DNA of 37,531 nucleotides, from positions 1 through 37,531 of the forward strand of contig PUMT01000166.1 in NCBI GenBank assembly GCA_003551495.1. Reading direction: 5' to 3'. A model generated the notes under the pieces. That model made no database searches, had not been told where the DNA came from, and was given only the letters and a program-made list of their open reading frames with translations. The stretch comes from Bacteroidota bacterium (GTDB lineage: Bacteria; Bacteroidota; Bacteroidia; Bacteroidales; PUMT01). Each line of letters starts with the position of its first letter. The first letter of the stretch is position 1. Of this stretch, positions 9,541 through 19,122 are shown one piece after another. Position numbers and translations under genes: made by a program.

Positions 9541-12500
9541 TTATTCAAGTTCCCTCAATATATGTTCTATAGCCATATCAAGCTGGGGTTCACTGCCCTT
9601 GAGGCGATCCTTTAAATCCATCCCAACATGGATGTGGGGTGCCACTCCTGACATCTCCAGGTTGACCCCGTCAAGGGTATAACAACCCCATGCAGGTATC
9701 CTGCATGATGAACCGTCAACCATAGTCCTGCCCGATGTAAATATTATCCATCTGTATGTTTCAGTACCCATAACCGTTCCCAGTTCAAGTTCCTTGAATC
9801 CGGCCGCAGTCATTTCAGCATCACTCAGGCTCCTTTCGTTGATCAGCAGTACTATCGGTTTGCCCGAGGGAGCAAAATTGGGCTGTGAAGACATTTCTCC
9901 CTCCCTGAATTGCCATTGAAGATATGGCCGCTGAGAAAGGAAGTTCAGCACATCGTCGTGTACGTTTCCGCCCCTGTTGTACCTCAGGTCGAGTATCAGT
10001 GCGTCCCGCCGCTCGGCAATAGAGGTCATATCAATAATGAACTGGTTGAGGGCCTGGGCAGACATGTTTTTCATGTGGATATAGGCAATTCTTTTACCGC
10101 TTTGCTCATCCACATATGTCCGGTTTTGGGCTATCCATTCGTCATACAGCATTGTGTTAAGCTGACCTGTTGTGTGAGGGTGCACGAAAACGGAAAACTC
10201 TTCACCGTCCCTGCTGAAACTCAATGTAAGCTCTTCAGGCATTGAAGGGAAGGAAAAGTAATATTCCCTGTTTTTGGCCTGTTCTATCCTTTTCCCGTTA
10301 ACCGCAACAAGTATATCACCTTCTTTCACTTCGGTTTCGGTAAGGTCGAGATTGGAATTTCTTACTATCCTTTTAACCCTGTAAGGATCGCTGTTGCTGA
10401 AGAGAACACCCGGGAAAGCAGAGCGGGATGAAAAGTAGGTTCTCTCTTCCTGTCCCCTTGACGAAAATCCCATATGCGAGGAGTTGAGTTCTCCAAGCAT
10501 GTCGTTAAGGAGCCTCCTAAGGTCTTCCCTCTGGCGTATATGAGGAAGCAGTTTTTCGTATTGATCCCTGAGTGCTCTCCAGTCAACCCCGTGAAAATCC
10601 TTGTCATAAAAATTTTCTTCAATTGTAGCCCATGTTTCATAAAACATCTGGTTGAACTCATTTCTCAGGTTCCTGGAAAAATTATAGCTTATATCAATTT
10701 TTTCAAGTGCGTTCCTTTGAAGGTTGATTTTGTGAATATCTCCTCCTGCAAGTATGTAGAAGTTGTTACCGGCTTGTGATATTTGCAGCGTCCTGCCCGG
10801 ACTCGGACCCGAAATCCTTTCAGTCTGAGGCTGTTCAAACGGTTTGAAAACCCTTTTCCAGAGAGCAGTTTGACCTTTATCATGATCCGAAGAAAAGAGG
10901 AGGGTTGTTTCGCTGTTGTTTTCAATGACAAATGGACTGAATTGCTGGCCACCGCTTACGGGGATGGTTTCCCACCTTTCTATCATGTCTGTTGCATCAA
11001 TTACAATGTTTGATGCACTTTCCTCATCTTTCTCTTCTGCAAAGAGCTTCTCAAATTCTGCTGATTTGAATTCCCTGCTGAAACGGTGAAGTGGCAGGCG
11101 GTACATGGTGCTGTTTCTGACACCTCTCGGCCATGATGCCCCGTACCTGTTTGATGTAAAATAGATGTACTTTCCGCATGGTGACCAGAAAGGTTCTCTT
11201 TGAGTGACAAATGTACCGGTCAGGTTCATTGTCTTCCCGGTTGGAAGGTGATGAATGAATATATCCAGTTCAAAGTTGCGCCTGGCTGTGTAAACCACAT
11301 ATTCCCCGTCAGGTGAAAACCCGGGTGTGCAGTTCTGGAAACCCCACAGTTCATCGTCGGCTATTATTTCTGTTTCCATTGTTTCAAGGTCAATTACATT
11401 TACATAGTTCCTTCCTGCCAGGAACACACCTTTTGTCCTCTCCTGATTGAGGGTTAGCTGCCTGTTGTTCATCTCTTCACCGGTGATCTGCTTTTCGGCT
11501 CCGTTGCCGTCGGCTTCGATTGTAAACCAGTTTGGCCAGCCGTTTACAGTCCTGCTGTAAATGAGTGTCCGGCTGTCCTTCATCCATTTCACCTCTAACA
11601 CCCTTTCAGAAGGCTCTGTTTTCATTTGGTTTACCACCCTGCCTTCGATGCATGATACAAACAGCTCGCCTCTTGAAACAAATGCTATTTTTTTATTGTC
11701 CGGAGCAACATCGAAAGCAGTAATCCTTCCGCTAACATTAAAGTTCCTTTCAAGTTCAAGGAAATTCTGCCTGTAGAGTTTTACTGCAGGAGCATCCGTT
11801 CTGCCGGTTGATACATCGTATACATTCAGCCTGTAATCCTTGACAAATACTATCTTTTCCCCGTTTGCGCTTACCTGGGGTCTTCCGATGGAAGTTTCAA
11901 AGGATGTCAGCTGCCTCTTCAGGCCGTTTTCAAAAGTGTAGAGGTTGTATTCTTCATTCCCCTCGTCTGATACAAAATAGACGGACCCTTCTGCAGAAAT
12001 GGCCGGCCACATATCTTTTCCTTTATGCCGGGTGTGCACCGTAAATTCCTCCGTGTCCGGGTTATACGACTTGATCTGGGGTGCATGGGCTCCCCTGTAC
12101 CTTTTCCTTTCAGGGAACCTGAAGCTTTCCCATGATTCTGTAAAATAAAATGAACCGTTATGAGGGTGTTTCACAATGTGGTGCGGTGTGTTGAAGTAGT
12201 GTCCGAAAAGCCGGACCGGTGTACCTCCCTCAATTGCTACTTTGTAGGCACTGTACATATTGTAGCGTGATGAGGAGAAATAGATGTACCTGGAATCCCA
12301 TGACCACGAGTCAACATGGTCGTCTGCGTCATGCCAGGTAAGTTGTGTTATTTCGCCTCCTTCTGCAGGGACAACGTAAATGTTGGTGGTGTTGTCAACC
12401 GACGCTGAGAATGCTATCCATTTACCGTCGGGCGAAAACCTTGGGAGGAATTCCCTGCCCTGCATCGAGGTCAGCCTGTAAGCAATCCCGCCTTCTGCGG

Positions 12501-12654
12501 GCACTTTCCACAGGTTGTTTTCATAACTGAAAACAACTGTTTCACCGTCGGGTGATACTGACGGATCTGTAATAAAGTAGGCATTGTTTTCTGCTGAAAA
12601 TGCAGATAGCTGAATAAAAATAAACAGAGACAGGAGGAAAGATAAATTTTTCAT
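9541..12654 (-). CDS. Tricorn-type protease (beta-propeller repeats, PDZ, C-terminal S41 peptidase domain), secreted
   Basis: Signal peptide MKNLSFLLSLFIFIQLSAFSAE; PD40-like SPDGKWIAFSA repeats; LNSSHMGF, LILDLRYNRGG and NERSLSDAEM motifs of tricorn/S41 peptidases. Confidence 0.93.
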   Translation of the reverse strand: MKNLSFLLSLFIFIQLSAFSAENNAYFITDPSVSPDGETVVFSYENNLWKVPAEGGIAYRLTSMQGREFLPRFSPDGKWIAFSASVDNTTNIYVVPAEGGEITQLTWHDADDHVDSWSWDSRYIYFSSSRYNMYSAYKVAIEGGTPVRLFGHYFNTPHHIVKHPHNGSFYFTESWESFRFPERKRYRGAHAPQIKSYNPDTEEFTVHTRHKGKDMWPAISAEGSVYFVSDEGNEEYNLYTFENGLKRQLTSFETSIGRPQVSANGEKIVFVKDYRLNVYDVSTGRTDAPAVKLYRQNFLELERNFNVSGRITAFDVAPDNKKIAFVSRGELFVSCIEGRVVNQMKTEPSERVLEVKWMKDSRTLIYSRTVNGWPNWFTIEADGNGAEKQITGEEMNNRQLTLNQERTKGVFLAGRNYVNVIDLETMETEIIADDELWGFQNCTPGFSPDGEYVVYTARRNFELDIFIHHLPTGKTMNLTGTFVTQREPFWSPCGKYIYFTSNRYGASWPRGVRNSTMYRLPLHRFSREFKSAEFEKLFAEEKDEESASNIVIDATDMIERWETIPVSGGQQFSPFVIENNSETTLLFSSDHDKGQTALWKRVFKPFEQPQTERISGPSPGRTLQISQAGNNFYILAGGDIHKINLQRNALEKIDISYNFSRNLRNEFNQMFYETWATIEENFYDKDFHGVDWRALRDQYEKLLPHIRQREDLRRLLNDMLGELNSSHMGFSSRGQEERTYFSSRSAFPGVLFSNSDPYRVKRIVRNSNLDLTETEVKEGDILVAVNGKRIEQAKNREYYFSFPSMPEELTLSFSRDGEEFSVFVHPHTTGQLNTMLYDEWIAQNRTYVDEQSGKRIAYIHMKNMSAQALNQFIIDMTSIAERRDALILDLRYNRGGNVHDDVLNFLSQRPYLQWQFREGEMSSQPNFAPSGKPIVLLINERSLSDAEMTAAGFKELELGTVMGTETYRWIIFTSGRTMVDGSSCRIPAWGCYTLDGVNLEMSGVAPHIHVGMDLKDRLKGSEPQLDMAIEHILRELE

Positions 12655-12744
12655 TGCCTGGGATTTAGTTTAAAATATTGTGGGGTTATTTGACTCTTAT
12701 TATATTCCATTAAGTAATTAACTATGGTTGTTAACCTGTTATAC

Positions 12745-13449
12745 TTAATTTCCAGCCGGTTCCTCAAGCACATCATCAGATTTGAACAGGAACCCGAGTC
12801 TTTTCCCTGTTTGCATTTTGGAACTTTCAAACTTTTTATTCATTTGTGCCACAGAGGTTATTTTTACATTGTCGTAGGGAGGCACCAGAAGGTCAAATTC
12901 AAGTGAATAGAGAACCGAGTTGTTCACGATCTGCTTCAGGGCTTCCTTTGTGACAAACTCTTTTCCGAAGATCTTGTAGGAAAATCTTTGCTGGCGTTTC
13001 CCCTCCACAAAAAAACTGACGTCCCTGTTTATAAATATGCGCGATATAAGGTATCCGAGATCGTCTGTTCTGTTGTACTTGAATGAATCTGCAAGAAAGT
13101 TGTAAACATTGATTATTCCACAGTAGCTTTTGCTGTCGTCCTCCTTAATATAGGGAAGGCTTCTGACGATATGGTCCCTGTCGAATTCGAAAATGTTGGA
13201 ATGCATACTGAATATCAGCATGTCTCCTGCTATTTTCAGCTCAGCTTCAAACTTGCCCCTGTCCCTGTACTCTATGAACACCCTTCTGTCAGCTCCTTTA
13301 AGCGATGAGTTGTAATCGACCGAGATTTCGTGGAGTGCTTTTTTAAGCATATCGAAGGCATCGAGTGTTTTGTCATATACCTTCTGCTTTATTGAGGCCT
13401 TTTCACTTAATGTTTTTACAATACGTTCTTTCTGTTCTTCGGGCTTCAT
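12745..13449 (-). CDS. Conserved-looking hypothetical protein immediately downstream of proS
   Basis: 234-aa ORF, 18 nt after the proS stop, same strand, normal composition; no family recognised. Confidence 0.7.
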   Translation of the reverse strand: MKPEEQKERIVKTLSEKASIKQKVYDKTLDAFDMLKKALHEISVDYNSSLKGADRRVFIEYRDRGKFEAELKIAGDMLIFSMHSNIFEFDRDHIVRSLPYIKEDDSKSYCGIINVYNFLADSFKYNRTDDLGYLISRIFINRDVSFFVEGKRQQRFSYKIFGKEFVTKEALKQIVNNSVLYSLEFDLLVPPYDNVKITSVAQMNKKFESSKMQTGKRLGFLFKSDDVLEEPAGN

Positions 13450-13467
13450 GAATGGTAGGTTTGAATG

Positions 13468-14943
13468 TTAATATGCTCTTGCGAAGATCACCCTGCGGGA
13501 AGAGGGTTTACCTGATACAATGCATTTTCCGTTTTCCTTTTTTGCATTAACAGGTATGCAGCGGATAGTAGCTTTGGTATCGTTTTTAATTCTTTCTTCC
13601 GTTTCTGCTGTTCCGTCCCAGTGAGCCATGACAAATCCCCCCCTGTTGTTTATTATTTCCCGGAACTCTTCGTATGTATCTGCATGGAATGTGTTCTCCT
13701 CCTTGAATTTTAATGCCTTCCGGTAAATGTTCTCCTGTATCTCGTCAAGCAGCTTTGTTACTACCTCAGCTATTCTCCCGGCCGGGTAAGTTTCTTTTTC
13801 CAGGGTATCCCGTCTGGCAAGCTCTACGGTGTTTTTTTCCAGGTCACGAGGCCCCAGTGCAAGTCGAACAGGCACTCCCTTAAGCTCATAATCGGCGAAT
13901 TTCCATCCGGGTTTATGGGTGTCGCGGTCATCATATTTCACAGATACTCCCTTTTCTTCAAGCTCTCCTTTTATTATGGCTGCTTTTTCAGATATCTTTT
14001 CAAGCTCGTACGGCTTTTTATATATCGGCACTATCACAACCTGCAGGGGAGCCAGTTTGGGAGGCAGAACCAGTCCATTATCATCAGAATGTGCCATTAT
14101 AAGAGCCCCCATAAGCCTTGTAGATACACCCCATGATGTAGCCCACACATAGTCAAGTTTGCCTTCCTTGCTGGCAAACATCACATCAAAAGCTTTGGCA
14201 AAATTCTGTCCAAGAAAATGCGATGTACCTGCCTGCAAAGCTTTACCGTCCTGCATCAAGGCTTCAATTGCATAGCTTTCTATTGCGCCTGCAAATCTTT
14301 CGCTGGGTGATTTTGTACCCTTTTCCACCGGGAGTGCCATCCATTTTTCTGCAAAGTCTGAGTAAACGTTTATCATCCTGATTGTTTCCTCAATAGCTTC
14401 CTCCTTTGTTGCGTGCGCTGTGTGGCCTTCCTGCCAGAGGAATTCAGCTGTCCTTAAAAAGAGCCTGGTGCGCATTTCCCATCTAACAACATTGGCCCAC
14501 TGGTTCAAAAGGATGGGAAGATCCCTGTAGGATTGTATCCAGTTTTTATAGGTGTTCCATATAATAGTTTCGGAAGTTGGCCTTACTATCAGCTCCTCTT
14601 CAAGTTTTGCATCTTCGTCAACGATAATTCCCTTTCCATCAGGAGAATTTTTAAGCCTGTAATGTGTTACTACTGCGCATTCCTTTGCAAAACCTTCAAC
14701 GTGATTTGCCTCCCTGCTGAAAAAAGATTTTGGAATAAAAAGGGGGAAATAGGCATTGGAATGCCCGGTAGCCTTGAACATGCCGTCAAGCACAGACTGC
14801 ACTTTTTCCCATATTGCGTATCCGTAAGGTTTTATGACCATGCAGCCGCGGACTGCAGAGTTTTCTGCAAGGTCGGCTTTAATAACAAGGTCGTTATACC
14901 ACTGTGCATAATTTTCCTCTTTACTGGTTAAAACTTTCGCCAT
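13468..14943 (-). CDS. proS: Prolyl-tRNA synthetase (archaeal/eukaryotic-like, short type)
   Basis: [78 protein letters not shown]-terminal FARAY. Confidence 0.97.
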   Translation of the reverse strand: MAKVLTSKEENYAQWYNDLVIKADLAENSAVRGCMVIKPYGYAIWEKVQSVLDGMFKATGHSNAYFPLFIPKSFFSREANHVEGFAKECAVVTHYRLKNSPDGKGIIVDEDAKLEEELIVRPTSETIIWNTYKNWIQSYRDLPILLNQWANVVRWEMRTRLFLRTAEFLWQEGHTAHATKEEAIEETIRMINVYSDFAEKWMALPVEKGTKSPSERFAGAIESYAIEALMQDGKALQAGTSHFLGQNFAKAFDVMFASKEGKLDYVWATSWGVSTRLMGALIMAHSDDNGLVLPPKLAPLQVVIVPIYKKPYELEKISEKAAIIKGELEEKGVSVKYDDRDTHKPGWKFADYELKGVPVRLALGPRDLEKNTVELARRDTLEKETYPAGRIAEVVTKLLDEIQENIYRKALKFKEENTFHADTYEEFREIINNRGGFVMAHWDGTAETEERIKNDTKATIRCIPVNAKKENGKCIVSGKPSSRRVIFARAY

Positions 14944-15051
14944 AATTCTTGATTGGTATAATATTTGTTACTATTTTTATAGAGTTAAGAAATGTTAAGA
15001 AAGCTGCAAATTAAACAAAATATTAATTAAAAAAACAATCGGGAGGTTATC

Positions 15052-16593
15052 ATGAAAACAAATTTGACAATACTGACCCTGATTCTGATTATTACAGGAG
15101 GCTGCTCTTCCGGAGTTTACCTCTCCTCAGGTTACGACGACCTGTATTACACTCCCGGTAGTGAGACTATTGTAATAACGGAGGAAACCACAGCTGTTCA
15201 GGAGCCTGAACAGGAATACTACGAATATTATTATGATGAAACCGAATATGCCGAAGAAGCAGAACAGACCAAGACGACAACGGTGATTCACAGGCATGTT
15301 TATGCAGATCCCTATTACGACTATTACTGGGCATCACGTTTCAGAAGGTTCCATTATGATTATTACTGGGGAGGTTATTACGACCCCTTCTACACAAGCT
15401 ATTACTGGCACACGCTTAACCGGAGACATTTCGGACTTTCGTTCTATTACGGAAGGCCCTGGTATTACACAGGAGTTTACTGGGGGTATGTCCCCAGGCC
15501 GGTATGGTACCACTCACCATGGAGTCACTGGGGCTATTATGGCTATGCCCACTGGGGAAGACCCTACTGGGGACATTACGGATACCATAGTCCATACTGG
15601 GGATGGGCAGGACATGGCGGAAGGGTGAGCTATGCCAACTACCACCATGGCCAGAGAAGAGCTACATCTACATACAGGGGACAGGCAGGTTCGCCTACAC
15701 ATAACCTTGGTGTAAGGGATTCCGAAGGACGCCGCGTAAGCAGCACAGCTACTGCTGCCACAAGGTCTGTAGCAAGGGGTGAAACATCCGGAGATACAAG
15801 GGTTACACGTACCGGAGCAGTTTCGGCCACCAGGGATGCAACAGGTACAGTTACACGTGCAGGTACCACCAGTACACGCCAGGTAGGAACAGCTACCCGC
15901 ACAGGGACTACAAGTACACGCCAGGTTGGAACATCCACCCGGACAGGTACTACAAGCACCCGTCAGGTAGGAACATCTACCCGCACAGGGACTACAAGTA
16001 CACGCCAGGTTGGAACATCCACCCGCACAGGCACTACAAGCACCCGTCAGGTAGGAACAACTACGGGCACAACCCGCCAGACCGGTACAACAACAACCCG
16101 TCAGGCCGGAACTACTACAAGGCAGGCCGGAACTACTACAACTACTACAAGAACCACAAGGCCTGACGAATCAGGACAGGAAGCATCTTCGGTACAATCA
16201 AGAGTCCCTACATACTCCCGTCCTGCTTCCGGTGCAACTTATAACAGGAACACCAGTACATATCAGACAAGGAGTGCCGGACAGAGTCAGGAACAAAATG
16301 TGAACACTTACCGTCGTCCTGCAAGCAGTTCAACCTATGTGCGTCCGGAAAGCCGTACCGATAACAACAGGACTACAACTGTGAGGGTGGGATCTTCAAA
16401 TACCAGCCGTTCTGCCACTTCGGTAGGAAGGACAAGCAGCGGCAGGTCATCGACCGGCACCCGCACAACAACAGTTTCACCTCCTTCGAGAAGCAGCGGT
16501 TCAAGCGGTTCAACAAGGAGTTCCGGGTCTACGAGGACTTCTTCGGGGGGATCGCGGACTTCTTCCAATTCTCGCACTGGAGGCGGAAGATAA
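15052..16593 (+). CDS. Putative lipoprotein: Tyr/Trp/His-rich N-terminal region and Thr/Arg/Ser-rich repetitive tail
   Basis: Lipobox-like signal MKTNLTILTLILIITGGCSSG; aromatic-rich segment DYYWASRFRRFHYDYYWGGYYDPFYTSYYWH; TSTRQVGTSTRTG repeats; SD ggaggt upstream. Confidence 0.85.
   Translation: MKTNLTILTLILIITGGCSSGVYLSSGYDDLYYTPGSETIVITEETTAVQEPEQEYYEYYYDETEYAEEAEQTKTTTVIHRHVYADPYYDYYWASRFRRFHYDYYWGGYYDPFYTSYYWHTLNRRHFGLSFYYGRPWYYTGVYWGYVPRPVWYHSPWSHWGYYGYAHWGRPYWGHYGYHSPYWGWAGHGGRVSYANYHHGQRRATSTYRGQAGSPTHNLGVRDSEGRRVSSTATAATRSVARGETSGDTRVTRTGAVSATRDATGTVTRAGTTSTRQVGTATRTGTTSTRQVGTSTRTGTTSTRQVGTSTRTGTTSTRQVGTSTRTGTTSTRQVGTTTGTTRQTGTTTTRQAGTTTRQAGTTTTTTRTTRPDESGQEASSVQSRVPTYSRPASGATYNRNTSTYQTRSAGQSQEQNVNTYRRPASSSTYVRPESRTDNNRTTTVRVGSSNTSRSATSVGRTSSGRSSTGTRTTTVSPPSRSSGSSGSTRSSGSTRTSSGGSRTSSNSRTGGGR
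15865..16065 (+). repeat. In-frame 42-bp (14-aa) tandem repeats with 84-bp higher-order period
   Basis: Five copies of GTTSTRQVGT. Two codon versions alternate; block 15901-15984 recurs at 15985-16068 with few differences. Confidence 0.9.
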
Positions 16594-16630
16594 TATAGAT
16601 CAGAAATTGAATCCATTCCTGAAACATGTA

Positions 16631-16671
16631 TGTTCAAACCCTTATCCCGCGAAGGCGGGAAAGGGTTGAGC
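16631..16671. repeat. Long imperfect intergenic palindrome (REP-like hairpin)
   Basis: tgttcaaacccttaTCCCGCgaagGCGGGAaagggttgagca: perfect 6-bp core stem with GAAG loop, extended by AACCCTT/AAGGGTT with a bulged A; no T run follows. Confidence 0.75.
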
Positions 16672-16706
16672 ATACCGGAAAAACTCCAATAGAAACTTAA
16701 TTACTT

Positions 16707-18188
16707 ATGATCATGAAGCGATTAATCTCCCTGATAATATTTATGGCGGTTGCATTACCCAACCTTTTGTCTCAAAATGACACCGATGCTCTCCGGTATT
16801 CACAAAGGTTTTTCGGTTCAACTGCCCGCTCGGTATCAATGGGCGGTGCATTTGCATCACTTGGTGGTGATTTTTATTCACTGGGTTATAATCCTGCGGG
16901 ACTTGGTGTATACCGTACCAGCGAGTTTACCTTTACACCCTCTTTCAGTTATCATAATATAGAGACAGAGTATATGGGAACTCTGAGGGATGACAACCTC
17001 TACAGTTTAGGGGTTTACAACCTTGGATTCGTGGCCAGCTTTAACAGCAACAATGAGTCAGGCTGGGTAGGAACAAATATCGGTATCGGCTTTAACAGGC
17101 ACAATAATTTCAATCGCAACCGGATAATACAAGGGGTTAACAACAACAGCTCCATGGCTGATTATTTCATGTATTATGCAGACGGTATTGAGCCCGATAA
17201 TCTGGGTGATCTGGAATGGATGGCTTATGAAACCTTTGTGATTGACCTGATACCCGAAGAGGACAGGTTTTATGAAACCCCTGTAATGCTGGGACAAACA
17301 CAGCGGGAGGTAATGTCAAAAGGCGGGAATGCAGGTGAGTGGACTTTTGCATTTGCAGCCAATTATGAACACAAGCTGTACCTTGGTGCCAGCTTTGGCA
17401 TAGAAACAGTAGATTTTGACTCACGCAGGCATTATTATGAGACAGACGACCAGAACCTGAGCGATTTCAGGGAATTCAAGCTTTCACAATCACTCAGGAC
17501 AACCGGAACCGGTATTACATTCAAGGCAGGTGCGGTATTCAGACCGGTTGATATGCTGAGGATAGGTGCTACGGTGCATCTTCCGACCTTTTACAATTTA
17601 AGGGACAGGTGGGATGATAAGATGGAGTCATGGTTTGATCCTGCGGGCGGATACTATCCTGCATACAGTGAAGCAATAATTGAAACAGCCGTTAAGGATT
17701 ATGCAATAACAACACCTTTCCGGGCTATTGGAGGGATATCTATAATGCTTTTTGAACAGCTTGGTGTGGTAAGTCTTGATTACGAATATGTTGACTATTC
17801 ATCAATGCGACTGAGAGAAACAGACGGCGGATACGATTTTTTTGCAGAAAATGAGATTATAAGGGAAACTTACCGTGCTGCAGGAAATCTCAGGGCGGGC
17901 GCGGAGATCAGGTTCGGCCCCTTTATGCTCAGGGGCGGATATGCCTATCATGCAAGTCCGTTTGCTTCAGACCAGGTTAATCGCGATGCCGACTACACTT
18001 CATACTCAGGAGGTTTTGGATTCAGGGAAGGGAATTTTATGCTTGATTTTGCTTTCATGACTACAAGTCAGACAGAAAGGTATTTTCTGTATGATTTACC
18101 GTTTGGTACAGGTTTGCCACCAATGGAGCCGTCACGGAACTCAAACAGGCATAATAAATTTATGGCAACATTTGGTTTTAAATTCTGA
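16707..18188 (+). CDS. Outer membrane beta-barrel protein, OMPP1/FadL/TodX-like
   Basis: Signal peptide MKRLISLIIFMAVALPNLLSQ; STARSVSMGGAFASLGGDFYSLGYNPAGLGVYRTSEFTFTPSFSY; C-terminal FGFKF. Start may be 16713. Confidence 0.85.
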   Translation: MIMKRLISLIIFMAVALPNLLSQNDTDALRYSQRFFGSTARSVSMGGAFASLGGDFYSLGYNPAGLGVYRTSEFTFTPSFSYHNIETEYMGTLRDDNLYSLGVYNLGFVASFNSNNESGWVGTNIGIGFNRHNNFNRNRIIQGVNNNSSMADYFMYYADGIEPDNLGDLEWMAYETFVIDLIPEEDRFYETPVMLGQTQREVMSKGGNAGEWTFAFAANYEHKLYLGASFGIETVDFDSRRHYYETDDQNLSDFREFKLSQSLRTTGTGITFKAGAVFRPVDMLRIGATVHLPTFYNLRDRWDDKMESWFDPAGGYYPAYSEAIIETAVKDYAITTPFRAIGGISIMLFEQLGVVSLDYEYVDYSSMRLRETDGGYDFFAENEIIRETYRAAGNLRAGAEIRFGPFMLRGGYAYHASPFASDQVNRDADYTSYSGGFGFREGNFMLDFAFMTTSQTERYFLYDLPFGTGLPPMEPSRNSNRHNKFMATFGFKF

Positions 18189-18209
18189 TATTTTGGTTTT
18201 TATCAGAAA

Positions 18210-18242
18210 GAAGCTGTCTCGCAAAAGGGGCAGCTTTTTTTT
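18210..18242 (+). terminator. Rho-independent terminator after OMPP1/FadL-like gene
   Basis: AAGCTGTC...GGCAGCTT stem (one G-U pair) followed by a T run. Confidence 0.8.
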
Positions 18243-18293
18243 GCTGTAACCCATTATACGGGTTGCAACTATCAGCCTTTAATGACCATGGGC

Positions 18294-18932
18294 TTATACA
18301 GAGCTCAGTCTGATAATTTCCGTTGTACCCGGGCCTTCATTGAACAGAAGATCCAGAATGCTCAGATTCGGTACGAACCCACTTCTGTCGGAGAAAACCT
18401 GAATGTACTCTGCAGGCGAAAAGTCACTGTCTGTTTCCTCAAACTTTTTCCTGGGATGGATGATATTCCTGAAATCATCTGCATCTTTTGGTTCTTTTTC
18501 AAATGAATCCGTAAACAGTATATTTTTTTCAATTTCACAAATATCCAGTAATATTTCCAGTATTTCACAGTTGAGGTCAAACAGGTATTTATAACTTCCT
18601 TTAAAGAAAGGCAGGATATGATCGTAATAATATTCAAAAAACGGTGAAGAACGGTAAGCCGACTCAATAGAAATACGGTGAAGCCGCTGCCAGCTGTAAT
18701 GATTATCAATTACCACCTCCCTTACGGGCATTTTTGTTCCGCTTCTTTTTTTTACAGGGATCACAAGTGGCAGCACTTTGTTGGCGGATAAAATGTTGCA
18801 CCTGTTCCTGAAAGTTTGCTTTAAGTAATTTTCATGGCATTCCAGGTAAACTTCACTGTACAGTAATATTTTTGTAAAATACTGAATATTCGGAAAATAA
18901 GCTGTTGAAAGCAATATTTTGTTTTTAGCCAT
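18294..18932 (-). CDS. WbqC-like family protein
   Basis: LLSTAYFPNIQYFTKILLYSEVYLECHENYLKQTFRNRCNILSANKVLPLVIPVKK resembles the WbqC family N-terminus. Confidence 0.8.
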   Translation of the reverse strand: MAKNKILLSTAYFPNIQYFTKILLYSEVYLECHENYLKQTFRNRCNILSANKVLPLVIPVKKRSGTKMPVREVVIDNHYSWQRLHRISIESAYRSSPFFEYYYDHILPFFKGSYKYLFDLNCEILEILLDICEIEKNILFTDSFEKEPKDADDFRNIIHPRKKFEETDSDFSPAEYIQVFSDRSGFVPNLSILDLLFNEGPGTTEIIRLSSV

Positions 18933-19122
18933 ATTGTAAACCGGAGGTTATAAAATTGTTTGATACAATTCCCGTTAAATAAAAATAAGGAATTATAATT
19001 TTTCCATTAAGAATTCTTTTATATATATTTGATTGGAAAAATATATACTTTTTGTTATATATCAATTGTTGCATTGATAAACTTTTTTTAGAACACAATA
19101 TTAATAATAAATAATCAGCAAT

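Noticed and set aside
15639-15959. Val/Pro/Arg-rich minus-strand ORF
   Set aside because: Antisense of the Thr/Arg repeat region; low complexity mirrors the sense-strand repeats.
16335-16673. 112-aa minus-strand ORF over the lipoprotein 3' end
   Set aside because: Leu/Glu/Val-rich antisense shadow of the Ser/Thr-rich tail.
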